Shown piece by piece: positions 18,801-24,658 of a stretch of DNA of 24,658 nt. The stretch comes from Ophiothrix spiculata (Eukaryota > Echinodermata > Ophiuroidea > Amphilepidida > Ophiotrichidae): the NCBI GenBank assembly GCA_000969725.1, contig JXSR01S015656.1; one strand, written 5' to 3'. A program made the position numbers and the translations under genes. The notes under the pieces were generated by a model that was given only the letters and a program-made list of their open reading frames with translations, searched no databases and was not told the origin of the DNA. Every line of letters begins with the position of its first letter. The first letter of the stretch is position 1.

Positions 18801-20993
18801 TGCACTTGCGACAGTAAAACAACTGCGTACCAGTACTCGTGGACTAGACACTAAGATGCCTATATCAGTTCAGCGGAACTCACAATTCGGATACGTATCC
18901 GAATTCAGATACTCTGTATCACAATTCTGATACCCGTATCCGAATATGGATTAAAAACAGCTGAAACAGGATAATATTCAGCTTCGCCGCGCACCATACC
19001 GGTATGTATAAAAGTCGATAACATTTATCATCATTTTTCATCTAAATTCTATCAAAGTATTGGCCAAATTATTTTGCCTTCTGTGATAAGAAGCTATCAG
19101 GACATGTTTCGAAGCTGTTCCGCTGGAATTGCATAGATGAAAATGACATTTCCACAGATACATTTATCATAAATGCAAGAAAGATGTTATACATGTACTT
19201 GCCAGCTTGCGCCATCGATTTATTTCCTGCGCCACAACAGGAGTATCAGAATTCAGATACCCCTCCATATCCTTATTCGGATACGAGCATCACAATTTGG
19301 ATACGAAATGTGCGTGGGTATCCTAATTCGGATACGTATCCGAATTGTGAGTTCCGCCGAACTGATATATAAATATGCAGTGTTGGATGAAAACATATTA
19401 AATACAAAAAATATGTGACTCAAATAATTGCTGTTATGTTGACCTTGATATGCTCATCCAACCATGACACCAACCACAACTAATTCAGTGTTATGGTTGG
19501 ATGAACAGATCGACTATTATACTGTCAAAACCTGATTTTACCTATTACAGGTGGCACAGGTGGCGATTCCATCACATTAGATGTTGTCTTGATCTGCACA
19601 GTAGACACCCAAGATATTTTGGAGATACAAGATTACACCCCAACAAGCTACAGATACCTTTTGCTTTCCCAATATAGTTGTCTTCAAAAACCAGGAGGTG
19701 GTGGTGGAGGAGGAGGAGGGAATGGTGGTTTGAGTGCTGGAAGCATTCTGTGCATTATATTTAGTGTGTGTGTCTTTGTTTATTTTATAGGAGGTAAGTA
19801 ACTCCATAAATATTTACTACTGATAAAAATATAACAAATAGGTGGCTATCTTTTGAATTTGAAGTGCTCAGTCACATTAGAGGAGAAACAAATTTAATGA
19901 GCAACTACGCAATGATTGTAAGCGAGGGTATCCCACTTTGGGTCTATGGTGCCATCATAATTATTACCCCATTTTTGTATACCTCAACTTCACTTCCTGA
20001 TACAAATGTTTATAGTATTCTCTGGGGGTCCACTAGCCAATCCGATGGTTCACTAGTCCGAACGCTCACTAGTCTAAAAATGTTATTCAATGGGGAAATA
20101 AAATATAACCTTAAAAGGGCTCTCTAGTAAAAAAACAGCTCTCTAATCGGAAGGCTCCCTAGTCCGAATAGGAAAATAGACTCGTCAGTCCAAAGTTTAA
20201 AAATGGCGCGCAAGTCAAAATTTTAAAATGGCTCACTAGTCCTAATTTTAGAAACAGCTCGCCAGTCCCAAATTTCAAAAAATGGTAATAGAATGCACAT
20301 ATTTTTGCTATCTGGACTAGCAAGCTGTTTTAAAAAATTCAGACTAGTGAGCTAGCTGTTTTCAAAATTTGGATTAGCAGGCCTATTTTAATGATTTGCA
20401 ATAGAGAGGCTATTTTAAAATTCGAACCAGAGAGCTGTTTGAGGAACATGCGACCCTCTGTCTATGAGAAAATGTAAGTTAACATTTGGGTTAATATTTG
20501 GATTGACAATTTTCATCAAAGACACACAGATGCACGGACACACAGATACATGCATGCAGCCCATTTTATAGTCCCTTTTCAAACTTGTTTGGCGGGGTCA
20601 AAAATGATGCATCTATTAGTGAGTTGCCTAACTTTTATCCTGTAAAAGCAGCTAAAGCGTTCTTGTTCGTTTTTAATGAACTACTGTATCACACTTGCAG
20701 TGCCTAAGCTTCATCATTCCTCATTCATAGCCTCTTAATTTATTTTTCCTTTAGGTTTCATATTCATGGCTGTGGTCCAGAAGAAATCGGGAAAAGAAGC
20801 TATTCCAAACTACGACTTCTGGATTACAGTTCCAGGTCTCATCAAAGATGGCGCTATGTTTTCTACTTCGTGTGTGTCAAACAAATCTTCAGCAGACCAT
20901 CAAACTCTACCAAGCGACAGTCATGAAGGTGCTGATGCATTTTCTGGCGGGGATAGTGATGGAAGTAAAAAAACTGCTTATGATGCAATTTAA
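15818..20993 (+). CDS. M6PR: Cation-dependent mannose-6-phosphate receptor-like MRH-domain membrane protein
   Basis: Exons: 15818-16205 (donor GTATGT), 19551-19793 (acceptor TTACAG, donor GTAAGT) and 20755-20993 (acceptor CTTTAG, ends TAA). All junctions are phase 1, giving 289 residues. Residues 1-22 are a signal peptide. Residues 23-175 form a luminal domain with eight cysteines (25, 31, 33, 74, 86, 92, 145, 173) and the motif CTLDDGSKRFFDLSNIS, typical of MRH lectin folds. Nine glycines (178-186) form a hinge. A helix at ~190-216 leads to a tail whose FW..PGLIKDG segment matches the FW.DLGNLVADG tail of human M6PR. The tail ends in YDAI, a YxxPhi sorting motif. Family members carry lysosomal enzymes from Golgi to endosomes. 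The Arg and Glu that contact mannose-6-phosphate in human M6PR are not evident, so binding of that sugar is doubtful. ATG 15818 is preferred to in-frame ATG 15725 because it begins the signal peptide, has a strong context (A at -3, G at +4), and the earlier one precedes a likely 3' splice site. Confidence 0.88.
16477..16512 (+). repeat. Perfect 18-bp tandem duplication
   Basis: CACAGTAATCGCCAACTT occurs twice head to tail without change, implying a recent slippage or duplication event in the intron. Confidence 0.9.
16596..16709 (+). repeat. 114-bp direct repeat, first copy
   Basis: Begins AAGAAAAAATAGAAAGCACA and ends CTTTGGAAATTT. It appears identical to 17223-17336, 627 bases downstream. 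Identity in AT-rich non-coding sequence points to a very recent duplication or an assembly join. Confidence 0.9.
17014..17223 (+). repeat. Three copies of GTTGGACGTGACA
   Basis: The 13-base word occurs at about 17015, 17192 and 17211. The last copy touches the start of the second 114-bp repeat. Its role is unknown. Confidence 0.6.
17223..17336 (+). repeat. 114-bp direct repeat, second copy, ending at poly-C
   Basis: Identical as read to 16596-16709 and stops exactly where a 16-base C run (17337-17352) begins. The abrupt stop at a homopolymer suggests either a duplication breakpoint or a misassembly. Confidence 0.9.
17873..18345 (+). repeat. Nested tandem duplications with CAGAAACTGA and GAACCACACACCTTTAAC units
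   Basis: TTCCAGAAACTGA followed by CACCTTTAATTGG starts at 17873, 18127 and 18165. The block ATTTCAGAAAAATGAACCAC starts at about 17996, 18058 and 18289. The long unit (about 290 bases) is present nearly twice, with GTGATATAATGACCTCTA in each, and smaller 38- and 62-base duplications lie inside. It shows several rounds of duplication. Confidence 0.75.
18360..18735 (+). repeat. Dispersed repeat copy B with CA-rich microsatellite
   Basis: Positions 18568-18733 match copy A at 14846-14992. The sequence upstream (18360-18567, with GACCTCTGGTGACCCC and TTGACCCCATTTCAG) may be more of the same element, missing from copy A. The ACAGACACACA microsatellite and the GTTAACATTGTTAAC palindrome are shared features. 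Confidence 0.65.
18862..19369. mobile_element. Foldback element with GGATAC-rich 46-bp inverted ends
   Basis: ATATCAGTTCAGCGGAACTC at the left and GAGTTCCGCCGAACTGATAT at the right form inverted ends that continue through ATTCGGATACGTATCCGAAT, itself a 20-base perfect palindrome present at both ends. More TTCGGATAC or GTATCCGAAT boxes lie inside each end (about 18925-18946 and 19245-19300). Flanking TATA fits a TA target. No transposase is encoded. Confidence 0.8.
19454..19504. repeat. Small hairpin just upstream of MRH exon 2
   Basis: TCATCCAACCATGACAC and its inverse GTGTTATGGTTGGATGA form 17-base arms with one mismatch and a 17-base loop, ending 46 bases before the exon. It could be a tiny MITE remnant; any effect on splicing is speculation. 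Confidence 0.6.
19794..20754 (+). other. Second intron of the MRH gene (961 bp)
   Basis: Bounded by GTAAGT and CTTTAG. About half is the inverted minisatellite at 20028-20450. A short CA-rich stretch (ACACACAGATGCACGGACAC, about 20521) follows. Confidence 0.8.
20028..20450. repeat. Inverted minisatellite of CTCACTAGTCC units
   Basis: The left half repeats CTCACTAGTCCNAA-like units (20048, 20067, 20139, 20232, 20257 and others) about every 25-40 bases, joined by AAATTTNAAAA spacers. After about 20305 the units appear inverted (GGACTAGCAAGCTG, AGACTAGTGAGCTAGC, GGATTAGCAGGC). The whole is a loose palindrome made from a tandem array. Confidence 0.6.
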
Positions 20994-21576
20994 AAGGATC
21001 AACCATCAAATTACTTTGAGTTTCACTATAGGCCGAGGATATTGACACGATCATCATGTCTATAGCCAATTTGGATATTGACACGATTATCGCATTGTTC
21101 TTTTTTTATGGACAACAGCATATGCCAATATGTTAATGGATCAGTTTATTGAAAATGGGGTGCACGGTTTATGTTTACTTATATAGAATGTGTTATAGTT
21201 CCAAGCTGTTCCACACAAAACTCAAACCCATATAGTAAAACTTTTTTCAAGATCTTTGTTTGGAAAATAGTATGTGTTTATGTTTCAAGTTCGTCTTGGA
21301 GCAATAGCTTTTACTAGATATATAAGAATCATTTAAATGAATGGAGATTGACCTTAACCACCATAATCATCAAAACATGTAGCTCACATGGTGTATTTTC
21401 CACTGTGGGTGACCATCATAATCTGTGTGAATCCTATTACAGAGGGCAATAATACTGTTTACATTAAAAATGTTGCTTTCATAAATGTGTGAATGCCATA
21501 ATCATTGTCAAAAATCTGACATCAATATGTCCTCAATATAAGTGTCTGATAAAATAACACAATGAGGCTAGGTATA
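20994..21576 (+). other. Likely proximal 3' untranslated region of the MRH gene
   Basis: Starts at the stop codon and has no repeat structure that I can see. It contains the variant poly(A) signal at 21463 and ends at the TA duplication of the palindromic element. Confidence 0.5.
21463..21468 (+). terminator. Possible proximal poly(A) signal of the MRH gene
   Basis: ATTAAA, the commonest variant hexamer, lies about 470 bases after the MRH stop codon and is followed by T- and GT-rich sequence. It would end the transcript before the large palindrome at 21577. Confidence 0.3.
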
Positions 21577-22894
21577 CACTAGCAGTTTAAAGTATTTCCG
21601 CACCAACACATTATTCAGTCATATCTCACAAGGCGTTTTTATGGAAACCTATGTTGCTTTTGGTCAGATCTGATAGGTAATCTAGTTAGGTGTAACATTT
21701 AGCTCAGAATTGGATCAACCCTCTCACGTACGGGTAGGGGCAACAACACAAATGGGTCAAAAAACATGATTTTTAGGTCAAATTTCCGCTCAAGTTGAGT
21801 GGTCATATGGAATGTGTATATGTAATAGAGTGACAATCAGGCAATTAAATGTCCTGGTCACGCTTGACCACGCCAAGAAAATGCTTGGAAGCAAACAAAA
21901 AATGATCCTTCAAGGCCCCATCAGTTTACAAAAATAGGGCTGTGATGAATGTAGAGTGTTTTGTGACGGTATATGACAGATTGAAAACCTCTTAAAACTT
22001 TTTAAAATGTCATATACCGCCAGGGACCATCCCACTTTTACCACAGCCCTATTTTTGTAAATGGGTGGCGTCGAAGGACTATTTTTCGTTAGCTTCCAAG
22101 CATTCTCTTGGCGAAGTCAAGCGTGACCAGGACATTTCATCACCTGCTTGTCACTCTATTACATATACACATTCCACATGACCACTCAACTTGAGCGGTG
22201 AAGTGACCTTGACCCAGGTGTGGTCAAATCATATTTGAGTGGTATATGGAATGTGTATAAGTAAATGAGTGACAAGCAGGCAATTAAATGTCCTGGTCAC
22301 GCCTGACTTCTCCAAGAGAATGCTTGGAAGCAAACGAAAAACGATCCTTTAACGTCCCCCAGTTTACAAAAATTGAGCTGTGGTAAAAGTGGAATGGTCC
22401 CTGGCGGTATATGACATTTTAAAAGGTTTTAGGAGGTTTTCAATCTGTCATATACCATCATAAAACACTCCACATTCATCACAACCCTATTTTTGTAAAC
22501 TGGTGAGGCGTTGAAGGATCATCTTTCGTTTGCTTCCAAGCATTCTCTTGGCGTAGTCAAGCGTGACCAGGACATTTAACTGCATGCTTGTCACTCAATA
22601 CATATACACATTCCATATGACCACTCAACTTGAGCTGTGAAGTGACCTTGACACAGGAGTTGTCAAATCAAATTTGACCAAAAAATCACGTTTTTCGACC
22701 CATTTTTGTTGTTGCCCCTACCCGTACGTGAATTGGTTGATCCCATTCTGAGCTCAATTTTACACCTAACTAGATTACCTATCAGATCTGACCAAAAGCA
22801 ACATAAGTTTCCAGATAGTTTCCTTAAGTTATAAACGCCTTGTGAGATATGGCAGAATAAAGTGTTGGTGCAGAAATACTTTTAACCGCTAGTG
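21577..22894. mobile_element. Hierarchical palindromic element, 1318 bp, CACTAGC ends, TA duplication
   Basis: The ends CACTAGCAGTTTAAAGTATT and its near inverse (AATACTTTTAACCGCTAGTG) are flanked by TA (21575-21576, 22895-22896). Outer arms run 21577-21787 and about 22641-22894 (shared words GTATTTCCGCACCAACAC, CAGATCTGATAGGTAATCTA, CACGTACGGGTAGGGGCAAC). Between them lie two ~410-base modules, 21788-22200 and 22234-22640. Each is a palindrome of ~200-base arms (TTGAGTGGTCATATGGAATG.., GTCCTGGTCACGC.., AATGCTTGGAAGCAAAC..), and the second module is the inverse of the first. No frame is conserved. CACTA-type ends suggest EnSpm/CACTA, but TA targets also fit other groups. Confidence 0.85.
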
Positions 22895-22906
22895 TATGTA
22901 AATATA

Positions 22907-23667
22907 AAGTACCACCAAAAAGTAACGCGACATAGTTTGGTACCCATTTTTACTTAAACTGGTTTAACCCAAGTACAAAAACGAGACACAATAAGGAAAT
23001 TGATATATTCCCCTGCATGTAGATGCCTCATTGACCCCAATCCAGTCAATAATAGCGGCATGGCTGCATTCCAAAGAACAAACATGTGTTTCAAAAGTTG
23101 CAGCAAACGCATTCATCTTTGTAATAAGTGGCATGGGTACAAGGCCATTTATGGCGGGATTTTTGAAAAGATTATTTTACCACGAGGAGCATATCTTAAG
23201 TACAGAGTTAACATAAAACTCAGACCAACAACAACACTGAATGGACTTAGACGCATTCTTCTGAGAGAGTGGGCCGCCATTGACCAGAACCGCATAAGGC
23301 GTCTGATCCACAGTTAGTATGAGGAGGCGTTGCATGGCCGTTGTAAATAAAAGAGGTGGACATACAAAATATTGAATAGCTGACAATAAACATGCATAAA
23401 AACATGATTATTAAAAGAATTAAAAACATTGAAAAAGAAGGTTATCTGTGAACATCGTATTGTCTTAAATTGCAACATTGTAAAATCAGAAGGACATTTT
23501 TGAAAGGGTGGTCTGTCTGACATATTGATTGAAATAGGGCAAATTTGGTATCAAAATTTAGGAAAATAAATCAGCTTTCTTACTGTATCATGTTTTTGTA
23601 CATCCGATTTATCATTTTCAGTTTAGTCAAGTACCAAACTATGTCGCGTTACTTTTTGGTAGTACTT
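22907..23667 (+). mobile_element. Decayed Tc1/mariner-type element, 761 bp, 36-bp terminal inverted repeats
   Basis: The ends AAGTACCACCAAAAAGTAAC (on through GCGACATAGTTTGGTAC) and the inverse at 23632-23667 match with one mismatch and are flanked by TA (22905-22906, 23668-23669). Inside, LNGLRRILLREWAAIDQNRI followed by RRLIHS (about 23237-23314) and, in another frame, MRRRCMAVVNKRGGHTKY with a stop (about 23319-23375) match the C-terminal end of Tc1-like transposases. The frame changes between the two parts after a stop at HS. The upstream catalytic region is largely missing or unrecognisable (only an LIDPNPV-like trace of the usual PDLNPIE near 23029), so the copy is deleted and inactive. 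Confidence 0.82.
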
Positions 23668-23669
23668 TA

Positions 23670-24395
23670 CATCTTTTATACACACTGCTTGTATGCAAGT
23701 AAAATCATCCCTATTTGAGAAATTGTTACAATCCATCAATTATTTTGCCGGTCACTTGTGGAGACAAAGATTATGATGGTTGCTTGCAGAAGGCACAAAA
23801 GATTATGACCCTTTTCAAGATCAGCATATACTGCAATCAAATGCTTACACGATGCAGCTTTGTTGCTGCTGTGTCTGTGCAGCTCATGAGTGGTGAAGCG
23901 ACGCAATATGTACCGCCATTGCATTGATCATTTTGTAAATGAAATATTCAACATTTTATCACAATAAAGATATTGTATGGCATTTTGAATGTTTTATTAG
24001 TTTATTCCTTTGTTTATTTCTCCTCCAGGAAAATATGCATTAATGCCCTTTCCATTTTTTTGACAAATTTACCCAAATCTTCCCTTTAAAAATTGTTAGA
24101 TTGCAGTGATGCCCTTTGCAAATTCTTGAAAAGCCGTGAAAATTAGCTTTTTTGAAAACTGTTGAAAATCATTAAATACCAAGATTTCTTGGGCAAGTTA
24201 GGATCAAGTTATGGCAAGTCAATTTACAGCATGGGCTGCCTCATCGATTGGGCAAGTTAAAAAATACAATTTGTCGCAGCCTGAATAAAACCATTGACAT
24301 GGAATCACTTGAGGAAAGAAGAATTTAGAACTGATCTTGTGGACACTTAAAAAATGCACAATGGACATTACAAATCAGGTCCAAAAACTTTCTTC
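23670..24395. other. Region beyond the Tc1 copy; possible distal 3' untranslated sequence
   Basis: 23670-23940 is less AT-rich and precedes the AATAAA at 23963. Overlapping 62-70 codon frames on both strands show no known domain. 24000-24395 is AT-rich with no recognised feature. Confidence 0.4.
23963..23968 (+). terminator. Possible distal poly(A) signal
   Basis: AATAAA is followed within 60 bases by GT- and T-rich sequence, a classical arrangement. If it serves the MRH gene, the 3' untranslated region would be about 3 kb and would contain the two transposable elements at 21577-22894 and 22907-23667. It could instead belong to another gene. Confidence 0.35.
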
Positions 24396-24524
24396 TCCCC
24401 CCCCCCCTACCAAAAGACCTCAGGGACCATTCAAAAACCCAACTGTCCAACCACTTTTATTCCAATAGAGTGGTTTAGTATTGAAATACACTTCCGGATC
24501 AAGTAGTGGCTGCACCTACATTTA

Positions 24525-24658
24525 GGCTCAGTGCAGACTCCACTATCCTATAGAATATTTTGCTTAGAATATTCTATACTGACGACAAAATGACGTAGGT
24601 CATCGCATACAACACACAGTTTTATTCGATGACTTAAGTCATTTTGTCGTCAGCATAG
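24525..24658. mobile_element. Inverted-repeat element cut by the window end
   Basis: CTATACTGACGACAAAATGA from 24574 is inverted at the window end (TCATTTTGTCGTCAGCATAG), giving ~35-base arms around a ~15-base loop. Just before it TATAGAATATT (24549-24559) and AATATTCTATA (24568-24578) form a perfect 11-base-arm palindrome. The element may extend past the window, so its ends are unknown. Confidence 0.6.

Larger units (their letters stand above)
16206..19550 (+). other. First intron of the MRH gene (3.3 kb), repeat-filled
   Basis: Bounded by GTATGT and TTACAG. 16206-16470 holds nothing recognised; later parts contain an 18-bp tandem pair, a 114-bp duplication, a poly-C tract, nested tandem blocks, a dispersed repeat, a foldback element and a small hairpin, each listed separately. 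17353-17870 has no clear structure beyond AT-richness. Confidence 0.75.

Noticed and set aside
23715-23927. 70-codon frame with a nearby AATAAA
   Set aside because: No domain was recognised and an overlapping minus-strand frame is equally open; untranslated sequence is the simpler reading.

Overview
The window is nuclear DNA from an animal: AT-rich, with spliced genes, GT-AG introns of 1-3.3 kb and dense small repeats. The proteins have vertebrate counterparts but diverge from them. This suggests a marine invertebrate, perhaps a deuterostome such as an echinoderm, hemichordate or lancelet; that placement is a weak inference. No viral, retroviral, bacterial or CRISPR material was recognised.

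Three host genes are supported. (1) 7125-8495 (-) is one uninterrupted reading frame for an SSUH2 (ssu-2 homologue) protein with six CxxC-type DnaJ-like zinc-binding motifs. (2) 9264-14182 (-) is a split gene for DPM2, the small two-helix regulatory subunit of dolichol-phosphate-mannose synthase. Three coding exons join in phase, but the tiny first exon carrying the ATG was not found. (3) 15818-20993 (+) is a three-exon gene for a type I membrane protein of the cation-dependent mannose-6-phosphate receptor (MRH lectin) kind, with signal peptide, lectin domain, glycine hinge, one membrane helix and a cytosolic tail. DPM2 and the MRH gene are head to head and SSUH2 follows DPM2 on the same strand. 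DPM2 and the MRH protein both act in mannose handling in the secretory pathway, but nothing here shows co-regulation.

Layout: 1-7058 is intergenic and full of repeats: degenerate tandem repeats, foldback elements, two SINE-like elements, a ~60-bp minisatellite split by insertions, and a hAT-type MITE (short non-autonomous DNA transposon) with perfect 8-bp target duplications nested in a larger foldback element. 7059-9263 holds SSUH2 and its short flanks. 9264-14182 is DPM2; its introns carry a 128-bp hairpin, several foldback MITEs and a 1.3-kb long-terminal-inverted-repeat element with mariner-like ends. 14183-15817 is the divergent intergenic region, with a second hAT-type MITE (perfect 8-bp duplication) nested in another MITE and a 201-bp near-perfect palindrome. 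15818-20993 is the MRH gene, whose introns hold duplicated blocks, a foldback element with GGATAC-rich ends and an inverted minisatellite. 21577-22894 is a 1.3-kb palindrome whose two halves are each palindromes; ten bases later lies a decayed Tc1/mariner element (22907-23667). Both may sit inside the 3' untranslated region of the MRH gene. The far right contains the start of another inverted-repeat element cut by the window edge.

I did not find a convincing new multi-gene system. The most unusual structure is the hierarchical palindrome at 21577-22894. The most useful gene-level result is the reconstruction of DPM2 and of the MRH protein from short exons.
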